DNA from: Paludibaculum fermentans
GTDB taxonomy: Bacteria > Acidobacteriota > Terriglobia > Bryobacterales > Bryobacteraceae
Assembly: GCF_015277775.1 (NCBI RefSeq)
Contig: NZ_CP063849.1
Location: 682,001 to 746,000 of the forward strand
DNA length: 64,000 bases
Direction of reading: 5' to 3'
The position numbers and the translations under genes are program-made. Shown one piece after another: positions 1 to 8,044 of the stretch (position 1 is the first letter of the stretch; each line of letters begins with the position of its first letter). A model generated the notes under the pieces. The model searched no databases. It saw nothing but the letters and a program-made list of their open reading frames with translations, and had not been told where the DNA came from.

Positions 1-1
1 G

Positions 2-364
2 CTGCTGTTTGCTGCCGCGGTGTTTTTCATGGGCGGCCCCGCGGTCTTTGTCTGGGGGTATCTGGTCTCGACGGTGCTGCTGTACCACGGAACCTTTTCG
101 ATCAACTCGCTGGGGCATCTGTTCGGCAGCCGCCGCTTCCACACTCCAGATCAGAGCCGCAACAACTGGGTGCTGGCGTTGCTGACCTTCGGGGAGGGCT
201 GGCACAACAACCATCACTTCTCCATGGCCAGTTGCCGGCAGGGCTTCCGCTGGTGGGAGATCGATATTACGTACGGCGTCCTCAAGCTGCTGAGCCTGGT
301 GGGGATCGCGAAAAACCTGAGGCCGTTCCGGGCCACCGGGCAGGAACAGCGGAGAGCTGCCTGA
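2..364 (+). CDS. Acyl-CoA/fatty-acid desaturase, C-terminal part (cut by window edge)
   Basis: The reading frame is open from the window edge to TGA 362-364, so the gene starts outside. Visible features are a hydrophobic stretch at the N-terminus, the third histidine box of membrane di-iron desaturases (GWHNNHH), and the preceding 'SINSLGH' segment typical of stearoyl-CoA/delta-9-type desaturases. The enzyme would introduce a double bond into membrane acyl chains using O2. The next gene starts inside its stop codon (overlap 364), so it is the first visible member of a four-gene operon with a flavoprotein, DUF1365 and a cyclopropane-synthase-like methyltransferase. Family is secure; substrate is unknown. 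Confidence 0.88.
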   Translation: MLFAAAVFFMGGPAVFVWGYLVSTVLLYHGTFSINSLGHLFGSRRFHTPDQSRNNWVLALLTFGEGWHNNHHFSMASCRQGFRWWEIDITYGVLKLLSLVGIAKNLRPFRATGQEQRRAA

Positions 365-1611
365 TGCGCATTGCAGTGATCGGTAGCGGTATCTCCGGTC
401 TGGCCGCGGGATGGTACCTGAGCAAAAAGCACGAGGTCTCTCTCTTCGAGAAGGAGACCCGGCTGGGCGGACACACGAATACGGTGATGGTGGAGTCGAG
501 CTCCGGGCCTGTGCCCATCGACACCGGCTTCATCGTGCACAACGACCGGACCTATCCCAATCTGTGCCGCCTTCTGGATGAACTGGGCGTGCGGACACAA
601 CCGAGCGATATGTCCTTCGGGGTGTGCTGCCGCCGCACCGGCTTCGAATACTCCAGCCGCGGGCTGAATGGCTTCTTCGCGCAGCGATCGAATCTCTTCA
701 GTCCGCGGCACTACCGGCTGTTCCGGGAGATTCTGCGGTTCAACCGGACCGCACCGAAACTGCTGAACGAACCTGGCGCGGGGGAAGCGACCATTGGCGA
801 ACTGCTCGATGAGGGGCGCTATGACGAGAGCTTCTGCCAGCACTACCTCTATCCCATGGCGGCGGCTGTGTGGTCGATGTCGCTGGATGCCATACGGTCC
901 TTTCCGGCCCTCACTTTGCTCCGGTTCTTTGACAACCACGGAATGCTCGGCATCGATACGCATCCTCAGTGGAAAGTGATCCGCGGAGGCAGCAACACGT
1001 ACATCCCGTTGCTGGCTGCTCCGTTCAGAGACCGGATCCACTCGGGCGTGACCATTGAATCAATTGGCCGGAGCCACACCGGCGTGACCCTGAAGTTTCG
1101 CGATCGACCTGCCATGGACTTCGACGAGGTGGTGTTCGCCTGCCACGGCGACGAGGTGCTGCCTCTGCTGGAGGCGCCCACTGACACGGAGCGCGAAGTA
1201 TTGGGCAATTTCCGGACCAGCCGCAACGTAGCGGTACTGCATACGGATTCGTCGTTGCTGCCGGCCCGGCCGCAGGCGCGGGCGAGTTGGAACTACAACC
1301 TGGGATTGCAGGCAAAGGACCTCGTCACGCTCACATATCACATGAACCGTCTGCAGTCGCTGCGGACTCCGGAGGAGTACTGCGTCACCCTGAACGGCGA
1401 GGAGGCGATTGATGCTTCCAAGGTCCTGCGCCGCATCGTCTACACCCACCCGCTCTACACCCGGGAAGCCGTGCGCGCCCAGGATCGCTGGAGTGAGATC
1501 AGCGGCCGCAACCACACGCACTTCTGCGGGGCGTACTGGTTCTACGGGTTTCACGAAGACGGCCTGAAGTCGGCCATGCGAGTGGCGCGCACGCTCTCGG
1601 TGGAGTGCTAA
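364..1611 (+). CDS. FAD-dependent amine-oxidase-like flavoprotein (COG2907 type)
   Basis: 415 aa starting at ATG 364, which overlaps the desaturase stop. It begins directly with a Rossmann dinucleotide-binding motif (IAVIGSGISGLAAGW) followed by the second-strand acidic segment 'SLFEKETRLGGHTNT'. This is the canonical FAD-binding start of NAD(P)/FAD amine-oxidase-like proteins, so upstream in-frame starts are unlikely. From family knowledge, COG2907 proteins co-occur with DUF1365 and Cfa-like methyltransferases, and in alphaproteobacteria similar clusters have been tied to unusual fatty acids. Here the same neighbours follow with a gap of 4 bp. The substrate is inferred to be a membrane acyl chain; this is not shown by the sequence. 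Confidence 0.85.
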   Translation: MRIAVIGSGISGLAAGWYLSKKHEVSLFEKETRLGGHTNTVMVESSSGPVPIDTGFIVHNDRTYPNLCRLLDELGVRTQPSDMSFGVCCRRTGFEYSSRGLNGFFAQRSNLFSPRHYRLFREILRFNRTAPKLLNEPGAGEATIGELLDEGRYDESFCQHYLYPMAAAVWSMSLDAIRSFPALTLLRFFDNHGMLGIDTHPQWKVIRGGSNTYIPLLAAPFRDRIHSGVTIESIGRSHTGVTLKFRDRPAMDFDEVVFACHGDEVLPLLEAPTDTEREVLGNFRTSRNVAVLHTDSSLLPARPQARASWNYNLGLQAKDLVTLTYHMNRLQSLRTPEEYCVTLNGEEAIDASKVLRRIVYTHPLYTREAVRAQDRWSEISGRNHTHFCGAYWFYGFHEDGLKSAMRVARTLSVEC

Positions 1612-1615
1612 CCGC

Positions 1616-2374
1616 ATGGAATCCGCCTTCTATTTCGGCACCGTGCGGCATCGCCGCTTTCGTCCCGTGCCGCACGAGTTTCGCTACGGCCTGTTCATGG
1701 CCTTCCTGGACATCGACCGCATTCCGGAGCTGATGGGGATCTCGCGCCTGCTCAGCTATAACCGTTTCAACTGCGCCAGCTTTGAACAGCGCGATCATTT
1801 TGGCGATCCGCGGCTGACGCTGCGGGAGCGGCTGGCGGCGGAGGCGCGGGAGCGCGGGCTGAGCCTGCCGGATGGCCCCATCTTCCTGCTGACCCATCTG
1901 CGCTACTACGGCTACAACTTCAACCCCGTATCTTTTTTCTACTGCTACGACTCCGGCCTGCATCTCAGTTGCATCGTGGCGGAAGTAAACAGCACGTTTG
2001 GGGAGAGCCGCAACTACTGGCTGGAGACGAGCAACGAACTGCCGGGCTCGACCTCGAAGCGGTACCAGGTGCGGAAGGAAATGCACGTTTCGCCCTTCAT
2101 GGGCATGGACTTGGACTACGCCTTCACTTTCAAGCCGCCGGCTGAAGACATGGTCGCGCACATGGAGACGATCGAGAACGGCCAGGCGTTCTTTGACGCC
2201 ACGCTGGTGCTGCAGCGGCGGCCCTGGTCAGCCGCGTCGCTCCGCCATGCGCTGCTCGTGCACCCCTGGATGACGGCCAAAGTGATCGTGGCCATCCATT
2301 GGGAAGCTCTGCGCTTGTATCTCAAGAAGACACCGGTGTTCACCCATCCGCGGCACAAAACGCGTGAGGTTTGA
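1616..2374 (+). CDS. DUF1365 family protein
   Basis: 252 aa. The N-terminus 'FYFGTVRHRRFRPVPHEFRY' and the internal 'NFNPVSFFYCYD' segment are hallmarks of DUF1365 (COG3496), whose biochemical function is not established. It lies 4 bp after the COG2907 gene and is followed by the methyltransferase start at 2391, so it is embedded in the lipid-modification operon. The length is normal for the family. No signal peptide is seen. A soluble partner of the flavoprotein or methyltransferase in acyl-chain modification is the plausible role, by gene association only. Confidence 0.85.
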   Translation: MESAFYFGTVRHRRFRPVPHEFRYGLFMAFLDIDRIPELMGISRLLSYNRFNCASFEQRDHFGDPRLTLRERLAAEARERGLSLPDGPIFLLTHLRYYGYNFNPVSFFYCYDSGLHLSCIVAEVNSTFGESRNYWLETSNELPGSTSKRYQVRKEMHVSPFMGMDLDYAFTFKPPAEDMVAHMETIENGQAFFDATLVLQRRPWSAASLRHALLVHPWMTAKVIVAIHWEALRLYLKKTPVFTHPRHKTREV

Positions 2375-2390
2375 GGAGAGGACAAGGCCC

Positions 2391-3647
2391 ATGAACAAGC
2401 TGGCAAAGCGCATGCTGATGAGGGTGCTGGAAGGCATCACGGCGTCGGAACTGGAGTTGGTGTCGGAGGGGCGGTCGCACCGCTTCGGCGACTCCGGCTC
2501 GAACCTGCGTGCCCGGCTGGTGGTGCACAATGAACGCTTCTTCGTCCGCGCCCTGAAGGGCGGAGACACGGGCATGGGCGAGTCGTACATGGATGGCGAC
2601 TGGTCCTCGCCCGACCTGGTTTCCCTCGTCCGCCTCGCCGTGCGCAACAGTGCGGCGCTGGAGCGGTCGAATGGCTTCTTCGCCTCGCTCAGCCTCTTCC
2701 TGAACAACGTGCGCCACCGGCTGCGGAAGAACACGATCGCCGGCAGCCGCCGCAACATCCAGGCCCACTACGACCTGAGCAACGACTTCTTCCGCCTCTT
2801 CCTCGACAGGCGCATGCTCTACTCCTGCGGCTGGTACGAGACGCCGCAGGACTCGTTGGAGACCGCGCAATTCCAGAAGATCGATCGCATCTGCCGCAAG
2901 CTGCAGTTGCAGCCCGGGGATCATGTGCTGGAGATCGGCACAGGTTGGGGCGGCTTTGCCTTGCATGCGGCGCGGGGATACGGCTGCCGGGTGACCACCA
3001 CTACGATCAGCCGGCAACAGTACGACTACGCGAAACAGCTCTTCGAGTCCGCCGGCCTGGACGGGCAGATCCAATTGCTGCTGCAGGACTACCGGCTCCT
3101 CACCGGCCAGTACGACAAGATCGTCAGCATCGAGATGTTCGAGGCCATCGGGTATGAACACTACGACGACTATTTCGCCGCCTGCAACCGGCTGTTGAAG
3201 CCGGATGGCTCGATGCTGCTGCAAACGATCACGATGAACGAGCAGCGGTTCCCGGCCTATCGCAAGCAGAGCGATTGGATCCAAAAGTACATCTTTCCGG
3301 GTGCGCAACTGGCTTCCGTCCGCGGGATTCTGGACTCGCTGGCGAACGTCACCAGCCTCTCGATGTTCCACTGTGAGGCCATGGGGACACACTATGCCCG
3401 GACGCTGGCCGCCTGGCGCGAGCGGTTCCATCGAGCCCTGCCGCAAGTCCGGCAACTGGGCTTCGACGAGCGCTTCATCCGCATGTGGGACTACTATCTC
3501 GCCTTCTGCGAGGGTGCGTTCCTGGAGCGCCACATCAGCGATGTGCAGCTCATGCTGACGAAAAACTACAATCCGAAAACGCTGTTTCAGGAACCCTGGC
3601 AGCAGCAACACAATGTCGAGCGGCGGGGCTCCCTCGTCGAGCAATGA
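2391..3647 (+). CDS. Cyclopropane-fatty-acyl-phospholipid synthase-like SAM methyltransferase
   Basis: 418 aa. ATG 2391 is chosen over an in-frame GTG at 2364 because GAGGAG at 2373-2378 is placed for it and the GTG lies inside the DUF1365 gene. Features are the Cfa-type 'HYDLSNDFFRLFLD' segment, SAM motif I 'VLEIGTGWGGFA', and the 'MFEAIGYEHYDDYF' region. Cfa-family enzymes methylate or cyclopropanate the double bond of phospholipid acyl chains, which fits the desaturase at the operon start. Because COG2907 and DUF1365 are also present, the product might be a branched, methylated or furan-type chain rather than a simple cyclopropane; the sequence cannot decide. Confidence 0.87.
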   Translation: MNKLAKRMLMRVLEGITASELELVSEGRSHRFGDSGSNLRARLVVHNERFFVRALKGGDTGMGESYMDGDWSSPDLVSLVRLAVRNSAALERSNGFFASLSLFLNNVRHRLRKNTIAGSRRNIQAHYDLSNDFFRLFLDRRMLYSCGWYETPQDSLETAQFQKIDRICRKLQLQPGDHVLEIGTGWGGFALHAARGYGCRVTTTTISRQQYDYAKQLFESAGLDGQIQLLLQDYRLLTGQYDKIVSIEMFEAIGYEHYDDYFAACNRLLKPDGSMLLQTITMNEQRFPAYRKQSDWIQKYIFPGAQLASVRGILDSLANVTSLSMFHCEAMGTHYARTLAAWRERFHRALPQVRQLGFDERFIRMWDYYLAFCEGAFLERHISDVQLMLTKNYNPKTLFQEPWQQQHNVERRGSLVEQ

Positions 3648-3659
3648 GTCCTTGCGAAG

Positions 3660-5366
3660 CTACCGGCGCATCAGCCGCGGCAGCAGGATCAGCCCCGAGC
3701 CGCAGAAGATCAGGGACAGTACGAGCAGCAGCGACTGGCCCTGCTGGAGGTCCTCGGCGAGCAGCTTGATGCCGGCCAAGGCCAGCAGGGGGTAAGCGAG
3801 CCGGGTGATCTCCGCGCGGCTCCATCTGGCGCCGGCCCAGGCGGCGGCGATGGCTAAGGCGGTGAGCATGGCTGTGCGGATAGGCGCTGCCGGGGAGAGA
3901 TAGCGGCAGGTCCAGGTAGCGGCCAGGCCCGCGGTGCCCCACACGACCAGTGCCGCCATGACTACGAGTTCCACGTCATCCAGCCAGTGGCGCTGCTTGT
4001 CGGCAAGGATCAGCACCGCGTAGCAGGACGCGGCGCCCGCCAGGGCCAGGACGTACTCCGCCGGGATGCTCTCGGCGAGTCCTCCGCTGACTCGAATGAT
4101 CCTCGAGGTCGCCTCCACCATCAGGCTGGAGTGCCAGACGCCGAGCAGCAGATAGAGGGCGGCGTGGATCCGCAACGTGTCGCGGCCGCCGTGCAGGCCG
4201 GCCAGCATCAGCAGGACCGCCAGCAGGGACCACGCGGCAACCAGTGCGGCTCCGCTCAGGAGCACGGCGCAGCCCAAGGGAATCAACAGAGCGCCGAAGG
4301 TGGAGTAGGTGTGGAAATTGCGGTCCCGCTTGTGTTCCTTGTCCAGAAAGGCGAAGGACACGACGTAGCAGGCCGAGCCCGCAAGCAGGCAGAAGAGGCC
4401 GACGCTGAGGGTGCCGGCCGGAGCGGAGCCGGAGAAGCGCAGAGCTCCACCCATGGAGATGGCAAAAGCGATGGCGGCCTGGCCGATTTCAAACCACGTG
4501 ATGTTCAGGCCCCGGAAGATGGTGCGGCCCACCGTGCCGGCCAGATAGATGGTGAGCAGGGCAATCTGCGCACCCGCGACGGCGCCGGGCCGGATGGGCG
4601 CCAGGAACTCGCTGCCCGCCGCCGCACGGGTCGCCAGTTCGGCCAGGGCCACGACACAGAGATCGGCGGCGATGGCGGCGATCCAGCGCAGCCCCAGCCA
4701 GTGATCGCGGAAGGCCGACATCTCGACGGCGGCGGCGATGATCAGTAGTGTCACCGTCCAGAGTGAGGCATCGTGCGTTTCGCGAAACAGCGCGCAGGCG
4801 GTCAGCAGTGCGGCCGGAGTGACGATCCAGCCGATGGCGGTGACGTTCTGTTTCCAGCCGATGGCCATGCCGAGGAGAGCAAAACCGACCACGACCACTG
4901 AGGCGCTCGCCGCTGAAATGAGATGGAAGCGAATGGTCATCTCCCATAGCATGGGGACGAGGATCAGCGCCGCCGTCAGGGCGTGGACCGTGCTGTAGAC
5001 AGGCCGCTCGCTGGCACGCCGCGCGGCCAGGTAGAGCCACCACGCGGCATACAGAATGCCGGCCGCCGCAGCCGCCGCGCCCGCGATGCCGCCGGATTCG
5101 GTGAACGTGCGCAACAGATAGGCGCCGGCGATCCCCATCACGGCCCAGCCAAAGAGGGGCATGAGGTTGGGCGCGGCATCGAAGACGGCTCCGCCCGCCG
5201 TCACAGCCTTGACTTCGTCCGCCTCGATGCGAACCGCCTGTGGCTCCAACTGGGCTGGTTGCGGCAGCGTGGCGTGCTCCAGGGACGCGACGCGAGACTG
5301 CAGTTGCGAGACGGTCCGGCTCAGTTCCTCCAGCCGGACCAGGATCGTGTCACGAGACTCCTCCAT
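3660..5366 (-). CDS. DUF2339-like polytopic membrane protein
   Basis: 568 aa. The first ~40 residues are a charged heptad-like helix (EESRDTILVRLEELSRTVSQ), followed by a proline-rich linker and then many alternating hydrophobic helices to the C-terminus. This is the layout of DUF2339 'predicted membrane proteins', function unknown. ATG 5364-5366 lies within the end of the NrfD-like gene (17-bp overlap), so it is probably the last gene of the cytochrome-ferredoxin-NrfD transcription unit. It converges with the lipid operon with only 12 bp between stops. Whether it belongs functionally to the redox module is not known. Confidence 0.7.
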   Translation of the reverse strand: MEESRDTILVRLEELSRTVSQLQSRVASLEHATLPQPAQLEPQAVRIEADEVKAVTAGGAVFDAAPNLMPLFGWAVMGIAGAYLLRTFTESGGIAGAAAAAAGILYAAWWLYLAARRASERPVYSTVHALTAALILVPMLWEMTIRFHLISAASASVVVVGFALLGMAIGWKQNVTAIGWIVTPAALLTACALFRETHDASLWTVTLLIIAAAVEMSAFRDHWLGLRWIAAIAADLCVVALAELATRAAAGSEFLAPIRPGAVAGAQIALLTIYLAGTVGRTIFRGLNITWFEIGQAAIAFAISMGGALRFSGSAPAGTLSVGLFCLLAGSACYVVSFAFLDKEHKRDRNFHTYSTFGALLIPLGCAVLLSGAALVAAWSLLAVLLMLAGLHGGRDTLRIHAALYLLLGVWHSSLMVEATSRIIRVSGGLAESIPAEYVLALAGAASCYAVLILADKQRHWLDDVELVVMAALVVWGTAGLAATWTCRYLSPAAPIRTAMLTALAIAAAWAGARWSRAEITRLAYPLLALAGIKLLAEDLQQGQSLLLVLSLIFCGSGLILLPRLMRR

Positions 5367-6540
5367 GCGGTCCTCCCACTACTCGGGCATGCGTGGCCGA
5401 CCAGGGGGGCAATAACGTGATCAGCCCCCAGATAATGACGAACGGAAGAATCATTAGGAAGACCGCGGGCAGGAGTCCTTCGCGCGTCGCGAATTCCATT
5501 TTGTAGGTGGTGTAGCCGAGGAAACTCTTGGAGAACAGTTGTCCGCCGATGACGACGTTCCACCTCATCGCGAAGATGCCGATCAGTGTGAGGCCGCCGG
5601 CAGCGCCGTACATCAGGCGGCGAGTCGCTTCGCTGAAGCGATAGACCTGATTGGCCGCGAGCAGGGCCAGTGGCACACAGGTGCCCGCAATGATCTGCAG
5701 CAGCACCTGGGAGAAGAAGAGCCTTGTATGGACCATGAAATCGAGGCTCTGGAAGGATTCACCGGATTCATAAATGCGATGGATCAGGTCGAGCATTTCC
5801 AGGGAGAAGTCGATGACGAAGGTATAGAACAGATAGCGGGCGATGGTGTCGAGGCATCGCATATCAATACTTTGTTTGCGCATCTTCGAGGCCGCCATGT
5901 ACATCAACATGACGAGCGCAATGCCGGAGACCATGGCGGAGAAGAGAAACACGATGGGCATCAGCGGCGTCGACCACCATGGATTCGCCTTCACCGATCC
6001 GAAGATGAAGCCGACATAGCCGTGCAGCAGGAACGCCGACGGGATACCGACCACCGTGATGATGTAGCCGGCGCGCTCATCGATGGCGAGCGCCTTGTCG
6101 CTGATATTGTTGGAGCCCAGCGTCAGCACGCGGTAGATCCAGCGCTTCAGGCCCGTGGCCGATTGCGCCAGTTGGACGATGTCCTTGCGGTAGTCGAGCC
6201 AGATCTCCAGGAACAGCACCACGGCCAGGTACCACATGTAGACGAAGCCGAACATGGCCATGGCCGACGTCTTGTGTGGGGTGGTGAACATTTCGTAGGA
6301 GCGCTCCGGATGGCCCAGGTGCAATTGCAGCGGCAGCGGCGCCACCAGCATGAAGCCAAAGGCTGTCAGCAGCGCGAGCCGGTAAGTGGGCTTCACGGCC
6401 TCCACACGGAACACACGCTCCAGCGATGCGAGAATAAACGCGCCGGCCACCAGGCCTGTGATGAAGGGGTAGAGCACGATGAGTATGCTCCACTGCAACT
6501 CCACCTCGTTCGGATACATGAACCCTTCCACGCCGTGCAT
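5350..6540 (-). CDS. NrfD/HybB-type quinone-interacting membrane subunit
   Basis: 396 aa with about nine hydrophobic helices and no cofactor motifs of its own, as in NrfD/PsrC/HybB proteins that pass electrons between a periplasmic Fe-S partner and the quinone pool. ATG 6540 is preceded by GGGAG about 10 nt upstream. The gene lies 12 bp after the four-cluster ferredoxin gene, its obligate partner in this class. The unit runs cytochrome, ferredoxin, NrfD, DUF2339. HybAB of E. coli hydrogenase-2 has the same pairing, and a [NiFe]-hydrogenase operon lies about 6.6 kb away on the opposite strand, but other catalytic partners are possible. Confidence 0.86.
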   Translation of the reverse strand: MHGVEGFMYPNEVELQWSILIVLYPFITGLVAGAFILASLERVFRVEAVKPTYRLALLTAFGFMLVAPLPLQLHLGHPERSYEMFTTPHKTSAMAMFGFVYMWYLAVVLFLEIWLDYRKDIVQLAQSATGLKRWIYRVLTLGSNNISDKALAIDERAGYIITVVGIPSAFLLHGYVGFIFGSVKANPWWSTPLMPIVFLFSAMVSGIALVMLMYMAASKMRKQSIDMRCLDTIARYLFYTFVIDFSLEMLDLIHRIYESGESFQSLDFMVHTRLFFSQVLLQIIAGTCVPLALLAANQVYRFSEATRRLMYGAAGGLTLIGIFAMRWNVVIGGQLFSKSFLGYTTYKMEFATREGLLPAVFLMILPFVIIWGLITLLPPWSATHARVVGGPHGGVS

Positions 6541-6552
6541 GTTGTATCTCCC

Positions 6553-7290
6553 TTAACGCACCGATTGATCCAACGACTTGTAGTAGACCTTTGAGCCCGT
6601 CGCCATGTGCGGCTTCAGCACCTGAATCGAGTTGGTGCGCAGGATCTCATGCACCGGGTCGTTGGGATTCTTCAGGTCGACGAGTTGTCTCGCCCCCGTT
6701 GGGCACGTCTCGCAGCACGCCGTGGTGAGCCCCTGGCTGATGCGGTGGTAGCAGAGCGTGCACTTATCGACCACCTCCTTTTGCGGATCGATATACCGGC
6801 AGCCGTAAGGGCAGGCCTGCACGCAATAGCGGCAGCCCAGGCAGTAGGACTTGTCGACCAGGACAAGGCCATCGGGCGTCTCGAACGTAGCCCCCACCGG
6901 GCATACCTGTACGCACGGGGAATGTTCGCAATGGTTGCAGAGCTTCGGCACGAAGAAGTTCTTGGTGTTCTTATGCTCGGTATTCGGGAAGCCGTCCATG
7001 CCGCCGTTGGGCGATTCCACAATCGGATGCTCTGCCGGATAGTCGGGGACGCTGTAGCGCTCCACCCAGGTACGAAAGTATCCGGTGGGCACGCCGTTTT
7101 CCTGGGAACAGGCACGGACACAGTTGCCGCAGCCGATGCACTTTGCAATATCGACAATCATGCCCCAGTAGTGATCAGCCAGTTTGTACTTTGATTCCGG
7201 CGGCGCTGCCGAAACTCCATTCTTGTGATCAAGAAACGCGGCTGCTGCTGGAGTGAGTATCAGGAGAAGATGTCTGCGAGTCAGTTCCAT
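6553..7290 (-). CDS. Periplasmic four-cluster 4Fe-4S ferredoxin (HybA/NrfC-like), Tat substrate
   Basis: 245 aa. The N-terminus has a Tat-type signal (TRRHLLLILTPAAAAFL). Cysteine groups follow in the order of HybA/NrfC/PsrB electron-transfer subunits: CIGCGNCVRAC, CNHCEHSPCVQVCP, CLGCRYCVQACPYG, then CTLCYHR..CCETCPTGA. That is sixteen cysteines for four [4Fe-4S] clusters. AGGGGA precedes the ATG. No C-terminal membrane helix of the HybA kind is obvious. It would shuttle electrons between the tetraheme cytochrome or a catalytic subunit and the NrfD-like protein encoded 12 bp downstream. Confidence 0.92.
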   Translation of the reverse strand: MELTRRHLLLILTPAAAAFLDHKNGVSAAPPESKYKLADHYWGMIVDIAKCIGCGNCVRACSQENGVPTGYFRTWVERYSVPDYPAEHPIVESPNGGMDGFPNTEHKNTKNFFVPKLCNHCEHSPCVQVCPVGATFETPDGLVLVDKSYCLGCRYCVQACPYGCRYIDPQKEVVDKCTLCYHRISQGLTTACCETCPTGARQLVDLKNPNDPVHEILRTNSIQVLKPHMATGSKVYYKSLDQSVR

Positions 7291-7302
7291 GATGTCATCC
7301 CC

Positions 7303-7752
7303 TTAACCGATCTTCGGGCTGTGCGGCTGATGACAGCCATTGCAGGCGTCTCCGCCGGAATGATCCTTCGAGAGTACCTGCGGAAACTTTGCTGGCTTGG
7401 CTGAGTTCGCCTCGTGACACCGGGCGCAGAGCATTCTCGTATCGGGCAAAATCGGCTTCGCTACGCCCGTGTCCTCGGCATGTTTGGCCTGGGGACCATG
7501 GCAGGCCTCGCAGCCGATGTTGGCGTGCTTCGAGGCTTTCAGTACTTTCAACTGATCGTCATGGCACATCTCGCAGGTGGGTCTGCCCGCGAAGGCAATC
7601 GGCCGCGCCCGGATCTCCTCCAGGGCAGAACCCCGGAAGTGCCCATACTGGCCGAAGGTCGCGGGCATGACCCGCTGCCGGATGAGCAGAAAGATGATCA
7701 GCGCGGCGCCGAACAGTGCCGCGATCCGGACAAGATGTGCAGCCTCTTTCAT
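7303..7752 (-). CDS. Membrane-anchored tetraheme cytochrome c (cytochrome c3/c7-like)
   Basis: 149 aa. An uncleaved-looking hydrophobic helix at residues ~9-24 is followed by four c-type heme motifs: CEMCH (60-64), CEACH (81-85), CARCH (109-113) and CNGCH (137-141). Extra histidines (for example KHANIG and KHAED) could be distal ligands. AGGAG about 8 nt before the ATG gives a clear ribosome-binding site. It is the first gene of the minus-strand unit leading to the ferredoxin and NrfD subunits, which makes it a periplasmic electron-entry or exit module. Similar CxxCH proteins feed Nrf-type or alternative complex III-like systems; the true redox partner is unproven. Confidence 0.9.
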   Translation of the reverse strand: MKEAAHLVRIAALFGAALIIFLLIRQRVMPATFGQYGHFRGSALEEIRARPIAFAGRPTCEMCHDDQLKVLKASKHANIGCEACHGPQAKHAEDTGVAKPILPDTRMLCARCHEANSAKPAKFPQVLSKDHSGGDACNGCHQPHSPKIG

Positions 7753-8019
7753 TCACGGCTCCTATGGCCGGGCAACATTTGCAATTCGTGTTCCACTTCA
7801 GAATCGTTGGCACTATGCACACAGCAAGAAGACAAGTGGGTCGAAAGACCCGAAGTGTGGGGCAACTTGCGCGCCCCTTGTTGGGGCTAACCCAATGCTC
7901 AAAGCGCCACTCAATATATGTTGAAAATGGCAACACTTTGACATCATCCAACGCCTGTCTTTGCTTGTCGCAGGGTGACCGCGAAGTTGCCGGGGCTACT
8001 GGTCCATCTGGAAACTGCC

Positions 8020-8025
8020 TATAAT
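8020..8025 (+). promoter_or_regulatory. -10 box (TATAAT) for the secreted 1026-aa protein
   Basis: A perfect TATAAT lies 19 nt before ATG 8045. No good -35 is visible at 16-18 bp. It sits in the 292-bp gap (7753-8044) between divergent genes, which holds the ribosome-binding site of the cytochrome gene on the other strand and an isolated TTGACA at 7938-7943 with no matching -10. Nothing else was recognised in the gap. Confidence 0.4.
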
Positions 8026-8044
8026 CAGGTCCGAAGGTGTAGTA

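Noticed and set aside
2340-3644. 434-codon minus-strand ORF over the Cfa-like gene
   Set aside because: Antisense shadow of a gene with strong family motifs; common in GC-rich DNA.
7938-7966. TTGACA-based promoter upstream of the secreted metallopeptidase-like gene
   Set aside because: No -10 at a suitable distance; TATAAT at 8020 is better placed.
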